Source: CAZFLY01 sp964519995 (GTDB lineage: Bacteria; Planctomycetota; Phycisphaerae; Sedimentisphaerales; Anaerobacaceae). From it: 53,861 nt of DNA. The stretch spans positions 1 to 53,861 of the forward strand of contig CAZFLY010000012.1 of assembly GCA_964519995.1 (NCBI GenBank). The letters are read 5' to 3'. Under the pieces are notes generated by a model that was not told the origin of the DNA, ran no database searches, and saw nothing but the letters and a program-made list of their open reading frames with translations. Each line of letters opens with the position of its first letter. Within the stretch, counting starts at the first letter, position 1. The translations under genes were made by a program, and so were the position numbers. Shown here in pieces: positions 8,646 to 18,013 of this stretch.

Positions 8646-10076
8646 ATGTCTGTTGGCAAACTCAAGAGACGTTCGGAGTGTGGGTGGTATCTGGAGCCGT
8701 CTGGGAAGATGCGAGTGCCCGTGGTTATCTATGCGGACGAAGAGCTTATCACGGCCATGGACGACAAGGTTTTCGAACAGGCGGCAAACGTTGCAAAGCT
8801 GCCGGGCATTGTGGGTGCTTCTTATGCCATGCCTGATGCGCACTGGGGATACGGTTTTCCGATTGGAGGTGTGGCTGGTTTCGACCCCGAACAGGGCGGC
8901 GTAGTCTCTGCGGGTGGCGTGGGATTTGATATAGCCTGCGGTATACGTGCCTTGCGGACAGGCCTTATACCGGATGATATTGAGCCGTACAAGCAGCAAC
9001 TTGCGGATATGCTTGCCCGGCGGATACCGGCAGGACTCGGTAGCAGAGGCAAGTTGCGGCTTAATCGAAAAGAGATGGATGACATGCTTGTCGGCGGCGC
9101 GAAATGGGCGGTTGAACGTGGCTATGGAACACAGACTGATCTTGACAGCATTGAAGAACACGGCCGAATGACTGGCGCTGAGCCGAAGTATGTTTCCGAC
9201 CGGGCCAAGAAACGCCAGGAGGACGAGGTCGGAACACTCGGCTCCGGCAACCACTATCTGGAGGTGCAGAAAGTCACTCAAGTCTTTGATACTGATTGTG
9301 CAAAGAGTTTTGGACTGGCCGAGAACAGTGTGATTATCAGTATTCATTGCGGCTCAAGAGGACTCGGCCATCAGATAGGGACTGACTTTCTTCCGAGAAT
9401 GGTCAAGGCGGCGGGAGGCCTTGGCATAGATCTGCCGGAGAAAGAATTGGCGTGCGCGCCGGTTAAATCGGAGATTGGACGACAGTATCTTGGGGCGATG
9501 TACTGCGGGATAAACTGTGCAATGGCGAATCGGCAAGTTCTGACGCATTTGGTACAGCAGGTAGTTAGTGACATTTTGCCTAAAGGTAATCTCGTCCTAT
9601 TGTATGATGTTTCCCACAATACGTGTAAATTCGAAGAGCACGAGGTGGACGGCAAGAAGATTAAGTTGTATGTGCATCGCAAGGGTGCAACGCGGGCGTT
9701 TGGGCCCGGACACCCTGCACTGGCTGGTGAGTTTAAGGCAATGGGACAGCCTGTTCTTATAGGCGGGACAATGGGGACGGCTTCCTATATATTGGTGGGG
9801 ACGAAGCAGGGAATGGAATTGTCGTTTGGCTCGTGCTGCCACGGCGCTGGTAGAGCGATGAGTAGAACGCAGGCGATGAAGAAATGGCACGGCAAAGATG
9901 TGATAAGGATGCTTGGTGAAAAAGGTATTATTGTACGCGGTGCTTCTACACGGGGGATTGCAGAAGAGGCGCCGGGGGCGTATAAAGATGTGAACTCTGT
10001 TGTTGACGCGACTGAGTGTGCGGGCTTGGCAAAAAAGGTTGCCAGGCTTGAGCCGATGATTTGTGTCAAGGGATGA
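8646..10076 (+). CDS. rtcB: RtcB RNA-splicing ligase
   Basis: 476 residues from ATG 8646 (an in-frame TTG at 8628 is less likely). GTP- and Mn-dependent ligase joining RNA 2',3'-cyclic phosphate or 3'-phosphate ends to 5'-OH ends. Visible motifs: GGVGFDIACGIRAL (metal ligands Asp and Cys98), GSGNHYLEVQ, SIHCGSRGLGHQ, and HGAGRAMSR with the guanylylated histidine at about 399. Length matches the archaeal-type family. It follows archease. There is no rtcR regulator beside it, so the sigma-54-controlled arrangement of enterobacteria is absent. It could act in RNA repair, or on the odd tRNA-like locus at 40.2 kb, which is speculation. Confidence 0.97.
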   Translation: MSVGKLKRRSECGWYLEPSGKMRVPVVIYADEELITAMDDKVFEQAANVAKLPGIVGASYAMPDAHWGYGFPIGGVAGFDPEQGGVVSAGGVGFDIACGIRALRTGLIPDDIEPYKQQLADMLARRIPAGLGSRGKLRLNRKEMDDMLVGGAKWAVERGYGTQTDLDSIEEHGRMTGAEPKYVSDRAKKRQEDEVGTLGSGNHYLEVQKVTQVFDTDCAKSFGLAENSVIISIHCGSRGLGHQIGTDFLPRMVKAAGGLGIDLPEKELACAPVKSEIGRQYLGAMYCGINCAMANRQVLTHLVQQVVSDILPKGNLVLLYDVSHNTCKFEEHEVDGKKIKLYVHRKGATRAFGPGHPALAGEFKAMGQPVLIGGTMGTASYILVGTKQGMELSFGSCCHGAGRAMSRTQAMKKWHGKDVIRMLGEKGIIVRGASTRGIAEEAPGAYKDVNSVVDATECAGLAKKVARLEPMICVKG

Positions 10077-10109
10077 GCGGAAATTTTGTTGTTGTACTGT
10101 GGTAGGAGA

Positions 10110-11369
10110 ATGACTAGTACGAGAAATCAATTGACAGGAATGGTGATTATCGCGTGCGTTTTGATTTATATTTCGCCTTTTGCCACGGGATGTTTGGCCG
10201 AATCCGGGCCTTTGGCGAAGATTATAGTTGAAGCGAGACTATATAAGCGTGTTGATACGCCTGTCTGTATTTCCCTGGCTGATGTGACGGACAAGTCTAT
10301 ATGCCTTAGAGAGGTGCGTAGTGACAGCAGGGAGGCTGTGCCTTCGCAGATTGAGGCGGCAGATTGTCCGAAATTGTGGTGGATTCTCTCGGGGGAAACG
10401 GAGCCGGGCGCCAAGCGCGTGTATGAGCTTGTGAAGGAGCCTTGCGGCCAGGCGATGGTTATGGAAGTGTCAAAGAATGACAAATACCTTGAGATTATGC
10501 AGGGTGATACGAGAGTGCTTAGGTACAATCACGCAGTCGTGCCGGCTCCTAATGGACATAGCAGTTTGTATAATCGCGGTGGTTTTATTCATCCGTTGTG
10601 GTCACCAAGCGGGGTGGTGCTGACAAATATTCATCCGGAAGATCATATTCATCACATGGGGATATGGATGCCGTGGACTCACACGGAGTTTGAGGGTAAG
10701 CCAGTCGATTTCTGGAATTTGGATGATGGCCAGGGAACGGTGCGATTTGTCAAGTTCCTTTCGACAAGCAGTGGGCCTGTATATGGAGGATTTGAGGCTG
10801 AGCAGGAGCACGTTGCGCTAAATACGGCTGAGGGTGAAAAAGTTGTGCTCAGAGAGATATGGGATGTGCGGGTGTACAATGTCGGCGGGCCGGAGAAAGG
10901 ATATTGGTTATGGGATTTTGTTTCACGGCAGACGTGCGTTGCGGATAGTCCATTGAAACAGAAAGAGTATCGGTACGGCGGATTGGGGTATCGCGGTCCT
11001 GCGCAATGGGACGAGGAGAACTCGGTTTATTTGACAAGTGAGGGTAAGAACCGAAAGAACGGTCATGCGACGCGAGCGCGATGGTGTGATATGGCTGGGC
11101 GGATCAACAGCAAGTGGCAGGGGGTGACTGTTATGAGTCATCCGAAAAACTTCCGGCATCCGGAGCCGATGCGGATTTGGCCTGAAGGTCAGGTATTTTT
11201 CAATTTTGCGCCGGGCCTAGCAGGTGATTGGGTGATGGAGCCTGGCAAAGAGGGGGTCTTCCGGTATCGATTCTACGTTCACGAAGGCAAATTAGATGCG
11301 GATAAAATCGAGGGTTTTTGGCGAGATTATGCGGAACCGCCTGAAGTAAAGATGGAAGTATTTAAGTAA
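10110..11369 (+). CDS. DUF6807 (PmoA-family) exported protein
   Basis: 419 residues from ATG 10110. GGAG is only a base or two away, so ATG 10140 is an alternative start. A hydrophobic export signal at the N-terminus ends near TGCLAE and may be a lipobox. The body matches the DUF6807/PmoA-like family common in Planctomycetota, with the histidine-rich segment HPEDHIHHMGIWMPWTH (about 175-190) and SEGKNRKNGHATRARW later. The function of the family is not established; members sit beside sugar oxidoreductases and glycosidases. Last gene of the run before a hairpin. Confidence 0.75.
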   Translation: MTSTRNQLTGMVIIACVLIYISPFATGCLAESGPLAKIIVEARLYKRVDTPVCISLADVTDKSICLREVRSDSREAVPSQIEAADCPKLWWILSGETEPGAKRVYELVKEPCGQAMVMEVSKNDKYLEIMQGDTRVLRYNHAVVPAPNGHSSLYNRGGFIHPLWSPSGVVLTNIHPEDHIHHMGIWMPWTHTEFEGKPVDFWNLDDGQGTVRFVKFLSTSSGPVYGGFEAEQEHVALNTAEGEKVVLREIWDVRVYNVGGPEKGYWLWDFVSRQTCVADSPLKQKEYRYGGLGYRGPAQWDEENSVYLTSEGKNRKNGHATRARWCDMAGRINSKWQGVTVMSHPKNFRHPEPMRIWPEGQVFFNFAPGLAGDWVMEPGKEGVFRYRFYVHEGKLDADKIEGFWRDYAEPPEVKMEVFK

Positions 11370-11400
11370 GCCGACCCCAGAACCCGATGGAACGGTCGGC
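11370..11400 (+). other. Hairpin after the DUF6807 gene
   Basis: GCCGACC (11370-11376) and GGTCGGC (11394-11400) form a perfect 7-bp stem directly after the stop codon. There is no T run, so it is an mRNA-end hairpin, not a standard intrinsic terminator. Confidence 0.5.
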
Positions 11401-11429
11401 AAACTTAGTTGGGCCGGAATATATTTAGC

Positions 11430-11522
11430 ATGAAAATGTCCATGCGATTCTTAGTTCTGATTGTGCTGCCTCTATATATTGCTTGCGGTGAACTGCTAAA
11501 TGACTTACAGCCTCTAACATAA
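11430..11522 (+). pseudogene. Lipoprotein gene remnant cut by a MITE
   Basis: 30 codons encode a convincing lipoprotein signal peptide (MKMSMRFLVLIVLPLYIACG, lipobox YIAC) and only ten residues more before a stop. The frame enters the terminal inverted repeat of the adjacent element at 11504, and the last residues and stop come from the element. The simplest reading is that the element replaced or displaced the rest of the gene. A very short functional lipopeptide is possible but less likely. Confidence 0.55.
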
Positions 11523-11686
11523 TGGGTATATCCTTACATTGTCATCCCTTCGGCAAGCTCAGGGCAGGCTCTGAGCAAAGCGAAGGATATGGGTTGCGAA
11601 TGAGAAATTTCTTATGCAGGCCAGATTCTTCGCTCCACTGCGTTCCGCTCAGAATGACATTGTCTCATTTCGTTAGACGCTCTTAG
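11504..11686. mobile_element. MITE-like element, copy 2
   Basis: 183 bp with imperfect ends CTTACAGCCTCTAACA (11504-11519) and CGTTAGACGCTCTTAG (11671-11686). It is the inverted counterpart of 2342-2520, nearly identical over most of its length, and has no ORF. It carries a copy of the CCTGAGCTTGCCGAAGG-type short repeat, read on the minus strand. No clear target-site duplication was seen. Confidence 0.75.
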
Positions 11687-11743
11687 TTGCGTGTGTAAAA
11701 AACGGTGGATACCTTGTACTGAATTTCAAAGGTGGATTTTGTT

Positions 11744-13720
11744 ATGAAAGCTCAACAAAATGAAAATCAATATGTGTTCTGTAAATTAATTCTGGTATTT
11801 TCGGCTTTGTTTAATTCAAATTCTTTTTCACAAAACAATTCAGGCTATTCAGTGACAAGCCCGAACAAAAAAATCTCTGTTTATTTTCATATTTCTAATG
11901 ATAAGCAGGTTTTCTATCGTATCACGTATGATGATACTGCTATCCTGCAAGATTCTCGTTTGGGAATAACAAGAGAAGACGAAGATTTTTCAAAGGAACT
12001 CTCTCTGAAGTCTGTGTCGGATGTTGAAGTTGTTAAAATCGATTATGAGATGCTGCAGGGCAAAAGACGTAATTGTTCTTATATGGGCAACAGACGGGTA
12101 TTCCATTTGGAAAATGCATCCGGCAGTAAGATGGATATTATTTTTCAGGTCTCAAATGATGGCGTTGCCTTTAGATACTACTTTCCCGGCAAATCGGACG
12201 ATATAAAGAAGATAACGCAGGAAGTCAGCTTATTTAATTTCTTCTCTGGCACAAAGGCGTGGATTCAGCCTATGACCGATGCGAAATCCGGGTGGAACCA
12301 GGACCAGCCTTCGTATGAGCAGAATTATCAGCAGGGTATTGAGTTGGAAAAACTTCCTTCCAACAGGGCAGGATGGGTTTTTCCGGCGCTGTTTAATTAT
12401 GACAAATACTGGTTGCTAATAACAGAGACTGCGCCTGACAGAAATTATTGCGGCTGTCGGCTGAAACGAGATTCGGTGAGCAATGAGTTCTTTATCGGCT
12501 TTCCACAGAAGCCGGAGGTTTTTCCCGGCGGAGTTTTGAATCCTGAATCGACTTTGCCATGGTATACTCCGTGGAGGATCATAGCTTTAGGGGATAGTCT
12601 AAAAGCAATAGTGGAATCAACATTGGGTACGGATCTGGCAAATCCATGCAGACTAAAGGACACATCGTTCATTAAGTCCGGAAGAGCCTCTTGGAGCTGG
12701 ATTATACTTAAAGATGACTCCGTAGTGTACGATGTGCAGAAACGCTTCATTAATCTTGCGGCTGATATGACGTGGGAGTATTGTTTAGTTGATGCGAACT
12801 GGGATACCCAAATAGGATATGATAAAATCAAAGAACTTGCCGAATACGCTCAAAGCAAAAATGTAGGGCTTCTTTTGTGGTATAATTCAGCAGGCAACTG
12901 GAATACCGTTCCTTTTCACCCAAAAAGCAAGCTGCTTACCCACCAAGACCGCATTAAAGAGTTTGGCAGACTAAAAGAGATGGGCATAAAAGGCGTCAAA
13001 GTAGATTTCTTTGGTGGGGATGGCCAATCAATGATGGCGTATTACCAGGATATTTTTGAAGATGCGGCTAAGTTTGGCTTGGCGGTAAACTGTCATGGAG
13101 CAACGTTCCCGCGGGGATGGGAACGAACATATCCGAATCTATTGACAATCGAGGCTATAAAAGGATTTGAGTTTGTCACCTTTGAGCAGGTTAACGCCAA
13201 TCTTGAACCCACGCATTCCTGTGTGGCTCCATTCGTGCGGAATGTGTTCAATCCAATGGACTTCACTCCAGTCTGTTTTGGTGAAATTCCCCGTATAAGG
13301 CGAGTGACAACCAATGGTTTTCAACTGGCGGTCTCGGTGATTTTTACGTCGGGTATACAGCATTTTGCCGTGACGCCTGAGAGTATGGCGGCGGTTCCAG
13401 ATTATGTTAAAGATTTTATGAGCAAGGTCCCTACGTGTTGGGATGATACCCGCTTTATAGATGGATTTCCCGGAAAGCTCGTGGTTATCGCCCGCAAATC
13501 AAAAGATACCTGGTATGTTGCCGGCATAAACGGCGAAGATATTGAAAAAAGCCTCAATCTTGATCTTTCTTTTCTTGGGAACTTTAAAGCGGGGATGTTA
13601 ATAACTGATGATGCGGACAATCGTTCCTTCAACTTGCAAAAAATCACCCTTACACCGGGGAAATTGTTGTCAATAAAACTTAAGGGAAATGGAGGCTTTG
13701 TTATTAAATTTGGAGATTGA
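11744..13720 (+). CDS. Glycoside hydrolase family 97 enzyme
   Basis: 658 residues from ATG 11744, with AGGTGG about 9 bases upstream. An N-terminal export signal is followed by a GH97 N-terminal beta-sandwich (about 35-290), a catalytic TIM barrel, and a C-terminal beta domain. KVDFFGGD (Asp421) and TIEAIKG (Glu470) fit the retaining, alpha-galactosidase-like subgroup (Asp nucleophile, Glu acid/base) better than the inverting SusB type. It would release alpha-linked sugars in the periplasm. The sugar symporter and glucokinase downstream would use the product. The gene is visibly AT-richer than its neighbours, and GH97 is common in Bacteroidetes, so transfer is plausible. Confidence 0.9.
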   Translation: MKAQQNENQYVFCKLILVFSALFNSNSFSQNNSGYSVTSPNKKISVYFHISNDKQVFYRITYDDTAILQDSRLGITREDEDFSKELSLKSVSDVEVVKIDYEMLQGKRRNCSYMGNRRVFHLENASGSKMDIIFQVSNDGVAFRYYFPGKSDDIKKITQEVSLFNFFSGTKAWIQPMTDAKSGWNQDQPSYEQNYQQGIELEKLPSNRAGWVFPALFNYDKYWLLITETAPDRNYCGCRLKRDSVSNEFFIGFPQKPEVFPGGVLNPESTLPWYTPWRIIALGDSLKAIVESTLGTDLANPCRLKDTSFIKSGRASWSWIILKDDSVVYDVQKRFINLAADMTWEYCLVDANWDTQIGYDKIKELAEYAQSKNVGLLLWYNSAGNWNTVPFHPKSKLLTHQDRIKEFGRLKEMGIKGVKVDFFGGDGQSMMAYYQDIFEDAAKFGLAVNCHGATFPRGWERTYPNLLTIEAIKGFEFVTFEQVNANLEPTHSCVAPFVRNVFNPMDFTPVCFGEIPRIRRVTTNGFQLAVSVIFTSGIQHFAVTPESMAAVPDYVKDFMSKVPTCWDDTRFIDGFPGKLVVIARKSKDTWYVAGINGEDIEKSLNLDLSFLGNFKAGMLITDDADNRSFNLQKITLTPGKLLSIKLKGNGGFVIKFGD

Positions 13721-13806
13721 ACTTTTTATGCTTATGGAGCCCGCGATTTTACCAAAGAATTTGCAGGGAAATGTTAATTATTTAAGTGTTAATTTGAGAG
13801 GACAAT

Positions 13807-15630
13807 ATGCAGCTTCACGGTCTTGATATCGGCATCATCATTGCTTATCTTATTGTTATCGTCATCGCCGGACTTATTCTCTCTCGGCGCGCCGGGAAAA
13901 ACATCGAATCGTACTTTCTGGGGGGCAAGAGCATACCTTGGTACTACCTTGGCATAGCCAACGCATCGGGTATGTTCGATATCACCGGCACGATGTGGCT
14001 GGTGACATTATTCTTTGTATATGGCGTCAAGAGTACCTGGATTCCATGGGTCTGGCCAACTTTTAATCAGGTCTTCCTGATGATATACCTCTCAGTGTGG
14101 CTTCGACGTTCAGGAGTAATGACCGGTGCGGAGTGGATACGCAAGCGTTTCGGCCACGGCCTCGGGGCGGAACTCTCGCACATCAGTGTTATTATCTTCG
14201 CCCTTTTTATAGTGATAAGCATGCTGGCCTATGCCTTTCAGGGCATCGGCAAGTTCTCGCAGATATTTTTGCCGTGGGACCTCGCACCGCAGACATACGC
14301 AATCATCTTCATGACAATAACCACGATTTACGTGATGTTCGGCGGAATGTACAGCGTAGTCCTGACCGACATTATTCAATTCGGCCTGATGACAATTGCT
14401 TCAGTATTCATTGCGGTGATAGCAATTCAGCGAGTCAGTCCGGATGCACTGGCCGCTGTTGTGCCCGACGGCTGGGGCAACCTGTTTTTCGGCTGGAAAG
14501 TGAATCTGGACTGGTCGGGGCTCATCGCCAAGGTAAACGACAAGATAGCAACCGATGGTTTTAGTCTGTTCACGATATTCTTCATGATGACTTTTCTCAA
14601 AGGTGCCATGGTCAGTATGGCCGGGCCCGCGCCAAACTACGATATGCAGAAGATTCTTGCCGCACGCAGTCCCAAAGAAGCGGCCCTTATGAGCTGGTTT
14701 GTCTCAGTGGTCTTAAACTTTCCGCGGTATTTGATGATTGCAGGAATAGCGGTTTTGGGCTTGGTGTTCTTCAGTGGCAGTCTGAACGAAATGGCTGCTG
14801 CAGGTGAGAAAGTAGATTTTGAGCAGGTGCTGCCATACGTGATCAACAACTTTTTGCCGATTGGACTGATCGGTATGGTCCTGGCAGGTTTGCTTGCGGC
14901 GTTTATGAGCACCTTTGATGCCACTGTCAATTGCGGGGCGTCCTATTTGGTCAACGACGTGTACAAACGATATATCCATCGCAATGGCTCACCCAAGGTT
15001 TACGTAATCGCCAGTTACCTATGCTCAATCCTCGTAGTGATCGTCGGCATCCTCTTCGGTTACAAGACCGGCTCGATTCACACGGTAACCCAATGGGTGG
15101 TGACCGGCCTATATGGTGGTTACACAGCGCCGAACGTTCTGAAATGGCACTGGTGGCGGTTCAACGGATTCGGATACTTCGCAGGCATGATTTCAGGTAT
15201 TGCTACCGCGATTACTTTTGCGATTATATTTCATAGTGAGTCTACAATATGGACCTTGGAGAAAAACCTCGCGGTTTTCCCTGTTATTCTGGCCGTAAGC
15301 ACATTGTCTTCCATCATAGTGAGCCTTCTGACTAAGCCGGAGGATGAAACGATTCTGAAGGATTTCTACCGCAGTGTCCGGCCGTGGGGCTTCTGGGGGC
15401 CGATTCAGCAAAAGGTCCTTGCTGAAGACGCAGGTTTCAGAGCCAACAAGGGCTTTGCACGCGATATGATAAACGTAGCGGTCGGTATCGTCTGGCAGGT
15501 AGCTTTTGTGCTGGTTGCGATTTATCTGGTCCTTCGCAGGTTCGGACCCCTTGCGATCTGCCTTACGGCTCTTGCGGCAACTTCGGTCTTCCTGAAACTT
15601 AACTGGTACAACAAATTAGCTGATGATTAA
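13807..15630 (+). CDS. Sodium:solute symporter (SSS family)
   Basis: 607 residues with about 14 transmembrane helices. It opens with the family pattern of helix 1, RRAGKNIESYFLGGKSIPW and an unwound helix containing ANASGMFDITGTMW. It should bring in a small solute, probably a sugar, with sodium. The position after the GH97 glycosidase suggests uptake of its product. It is richer in GC than the flanking genes. The start ATG 13807 has GAGAGG 8 bases upstream. Confidence 0.92.
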   Translation: MQLHGLDIGIIIAYLIVIVIAGLILSRRAGKNIESYFLGGKSIPWYYLGIANASGMFDITGTMWLVTLFFVYGVKSTWIPWVWPTFNQVFLMIYLSVWLRRSGVMTGAEWIRKRFGHGLGAELSHISVIIFALFIVISMLAYAFQGIGKFSQIFLPWDLAPQTYAIIFMTITTIYVMFGGMYSVVLTDIIQFGLMTIASVFIAVIAIQRVSPDALAAVVPDGWGNLFFGWKVNLDWSGLIAKVNDKIATDGFSLFTIFFMMTFLKGAMVSMAGPAPNYDMQKILAARSPKEAALMSWFVSVVLNFPRYLMIAGIAVLGLVFFSGSLNEMAAAGEKVDFEQVLPYVINNFLPIGLIGMVLAGLLAAFMSTFDATVNCGASYLVNDVYKRYIHRNGSPKVYVIASYLCSILVVIVGILFGYKTGSIHTVTQWVVTGLYGGYTAPNVLKWHWWRFNGFGYFAGMISGIATAITFAIIFHSESTIWTLEKNLAVFPVILAVSTLSSIIVSLLTKPEDETILKDFYRSVRPWGFWGPIQQKVLAEDAGFRANKGFARDMINVAVGIVWQVAFVLVAIYLVLRRFGPLAICLTALAATSVFLKLNWYNKLADD

Positions 15631-15655
15631 TTAAACTGGATTATGGAGGAACGAA

Positions 15656-16675
15656 ATGTCTACTCGAAATTATGAACATGGTGTCGCTACATTTGTCATG
15701 CCTCACTGGCGGGATGAAAATAATGTGACCAAAAGGTACTTGGATGAAACACTGGCCAATATTTTTAATCAAACTGATCCAAATTGGCAGCTTATAATTA
15801 TTGATGACCTGTCTCCATGTAAAGAGGCTGTTGATTATCTTGACGAGGTGAAGGCAAAATACCCGGATAAAATATATGTTATTAAAAAGCAGACAAACGA
15901 TGGCCCAGGTCATTGCCGGAATTTAGGTATAAAATGGGCATATAAACATAATTCACCTATAGTTCTCTTTAATGATTCAGATGACATCTCTGATAAGCGA
16001 AGGCTGGAAGTGGCAAGAAAAATCTTCGTACAAGACCCCGAGGCAAGTGTAGTTTATTCCACCTTTAAGGTTATTGATGAGGATAGCAAAATAGTGCCGA
16101 TGGAAAATTTGACGCAGTCCATTGTTGAAATTCTGGAAGGTCACCAAGGCAATCCCCCTCAGGGAATAAATGCCTGGATAGAAATAGGCACAGAAAAGGG
16201 ATACACAAATCTTACCTCGGCAACAGTAGTAGACACCGAGCTGGCCTATAAATATCCCTTTCCTCCGGAAAAGGTCTCTGAGGATTCAAATGCATGGATG
16301 AGATACTCAGCAGCTGGTGGAAAGTTCGTCTATTCCGGACAAATACCAACCCTTTACAGAATCCCCCAGCATACAGCCGGTTCTTCTTCTCGCTCAAGAG
16401 AGGGTGGAAAACATGGCTTTTATGTGACAAAAGCTCGTGTTGATACAGACGGTTTTACCCGTGCTGTAGAGATTGCAGTTACTAATGGGAAGATAAAAGT
16501 AGATCAGAGAGATGAACTTCTTATAAAATTCTATCTAAAACTTGGAGAGACTCTGTATAGAGAAGACGAAATTGACCTTTCGCAAGAGCAGGTTGAACGT
16601 GCAAAGCTTATAGATAAGGAAATATCAAAAAGGGTCATTCAGGAGAAGGGTTTTCAATCCTGGGCTGAGATATAG
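15656..16675 (+). CDS. Family 2 glycosyltransferase
   Basis: 339 residues, cytoplasmic, with no membrane helix. The GT-A fold is shown by ATFVMPHWRDENN at the start, LIIIDDLSPC (about 41-50), GPGHCRNLGIKWA, and the metal-binding FNDSDDISDK (about 103-112). It transfers a sugar from a nucleotide sugar to an unknown acceptor. GGAGG sits 7 bases before the ATG. It lies between a sugar symporter and glucokinase, which is unusual for a transferase. The sequence is AT-rich like the glucokinase gene, so the two were probably acquired together. Confidence 0.85.
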   Translation: MSTRNYEHGVATFVMPHWRDENNVTKRYLDETLANIFNQTDPNWQLIIIDDLSPCKEAVDYLDEVKAKYPDKIYVIKKQTNDGPGHCRNLGIKWAYKHNSPIVLFNDSDDISDKRRLEVARKIFVQDPEASVVYSTFKVIDEDSKIVPMENLTQSIVEILEGHQGNPPQGINAWIEIGTEKGYTNLTSATVVDTELAYKYPFPPEKVSEDSNAWMRYSAAGGKFVYSGQIPTLYRIPQHTAGSSSRSREGGKHGFYVTKARVDTDGFTRAVEIAVTNGKIKVDQRDELLIKFYLKLGETLYREDEIDLSQEQVERAKLIDKEISKRVIQEKGFQSWAEI

Positions 16676-16700
16676 TACTTTAATAATGGAGATAATAAAT

Positions 16701-17804
16701 ATGGAAATAAACTGGCTGAGTTCGGATTTCAATTATGATAAGATGATTTTAGCAGGGGATGTTGGAGCTACAAATACAAATCTTGCCCTTGTTGGAGAAA
16801 AGGAACATAAACTCGTCGGGGCGAAGTCGCCCGATGCAGCCCGATACGCTATCATTCTAAAATGCGCCTTTAAATCAAATGAAATTGACGGGGTCATAAA
16901 CCCGATTAAAGAGGTGATAGCTACAGCAAAAGAGAAAAACCCCCTTCTGAAAATAGACCTCTGCTGTATTAGCGCAGCAGGACCAGTCGAAAACAACTAC
17001 TGCCAGCTTACAAACTGTAATTGGGATATTGACGGCGACGCGATAAAAAAATCAGTAAAAATAGACACCCTTATTATCAATGATTTTTTAGCCATCGGCT
17101 ATGGAATTCCTACCCTGGATGTGAACAATCCGAATCAGATTACCAAGCTTCCTACTACAGAAGGTAATTTTCCAGAGCCAGACGGAACAACAAAGGCAGT
17201 AGTAGGTGCAGGTACAGGATTGGGTGTAGGTTTCCTCACTGCCAGAGAAGGAGAATACAGGGCACATCCATCTGAAGGTGGCCATTCTGGTTTTGCAGCC
17301 TTTGATGACGAGACAATAAAGCTAAAGGAATATGTTGCCAATAATATAAGTATGACTCCTGGAACAGAACTTTTTGTTTCAGGACAGGGTATTTCTAATA
17401 TCTACAATTATTTTAAAGATAAGAAGAATATAAAGATAGAAGGGGTATTAAAAGAAATAGACGAGACAAATGATGAAGATAAACCTGCTTTAATCTCAAT
17501 AAATGCCGGGGATAATAAGATTTGCAAGGATATTATGAAGCTCTTTATTAAAATGTATGGCAGCTTTGTCAGTAGTCTTGCACTTATTTTTTTACCATTT
17601 AGCGGTTTATACCTTGCGGGGGGTATTGCAACAAAAAATGAATGGCTCTTTTTAGAAAATAATCTTTTTATGAAAAACTTTGAAGCAAACTATAATCCCA
17701 ATATCAGGCCACTGTTAAAGAAAATACCGGTTTATATTATCAAGGATTATTCTATCTCTTTGTATGGCGCAGCAAATGCTGCTGTCACACTCATGGGCAA
17801 ATGA
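16701..17804 (+). CDS. glk: Glucokinase (Glk family)
   Basis: 367 residues from ATG 16701, preferred over ATG 16686 because GGAGAT is 8-10 bases upstream of it. This is a non-ROK glucokinase: AGDVGATNTNLAL phosphate loop, CCISAAGPVENN, IINDFLAIGYG (catalytic Asp), GAGTGLGVGFL adenosine loop, and HPSEGGHSGFA. It phosphorylates glucose with ATP in the cytoplasm. About 40 residues longer than E. coli Glk, with a few lysine-rich insertions. The context (GH97, symporter, broken GH3) indicates use of glucose released from oligosaccharides. Confidence 0.93.
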   Translation: MEINWLSSDFNYDKMILAGDVGATNTNLALVGEKEHKLVGAKSPDAARYAIILKCAFKSNEIDGVINPIKEVIATAKEKNPLLKIDLCCISAAGPVENNYCQLTNCNWDIDGDAIKKSVKIDTLIINDFLAIGYGIPTLDVNNPNQITKLPTTEGNFPEPDGTTKAVVGAGTGLGVGFLTAREGEYRAHPSEGGHSGFAAFDDETIKLKEYVANNISMTPGTELFVSGQGISNIYNYFKDKKNIKIEGVLKEIDETNDEDKPALISINAGDNKICKDIMKLFIKMYGSFVSSLALIFLPFSGLYLAGGIATKNEWLFLENNLFMKNFEANYNPNIRPLLKKIPVYIIKDYSISLYGAANAAVTLMGK

Positions 17805-17807
17805 TAG

Positions 17808-18013
17808 CCCGCCTTAATGGACGCTGCTGCTGCCAGTTCAATATCATCATAATACTTGTGCCCACTGATCAGCATTCTCAGGGCGCCCCCATCTGTGCAG
17901 ATGATCTCATCCAATCCCCATTCTTCGATCGTAATGTCGTTTAGAATCGAATGAGTGGTACACGGTATGCCATTGTAAGCATTGTATGCAGCCATGTAGG
18001 CCCTGGCGCCGCC
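17808..18013 (-). pseudogene. GH3 glycosidase N-terminal fragment, inverted
   Basis: Read on the minus strand this gives about 68 residues matching the GH3 catalytic barrel: GGARAYMAAYNAYNGIPC, then LNDITIEEWGLDEIICTDGGA (the strand that carries the GH3 catalytic Asp region) and AAAASIKAG. It has no start, and beyond about 17808 the frame runs into the 3' end of glucokinase. The rest of the GH3 protein is absent, and the C-terminal domain lies on the other strand immediately to the right. It is therefore the product of a local inversion plus deletion. Confidence 0.75.

Noticed and set aside
11370..11400. Intrinsic terminator after the DUF6807 gene
   Set aside because: Good stem but no T tract; listed only as a hairpin.
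11732..11743. GTG start for the GH97 gene
   Set aside because: The ATG at 11744 has better spacing to AGGTGG, which overlaps the GTG.
17747..17807. Extension of the inverted GH3 fragment to the end of its open frame
   Set aside because: This part overlaps the 3' end of glucokinase in antisense and shows no GH3 similarity.
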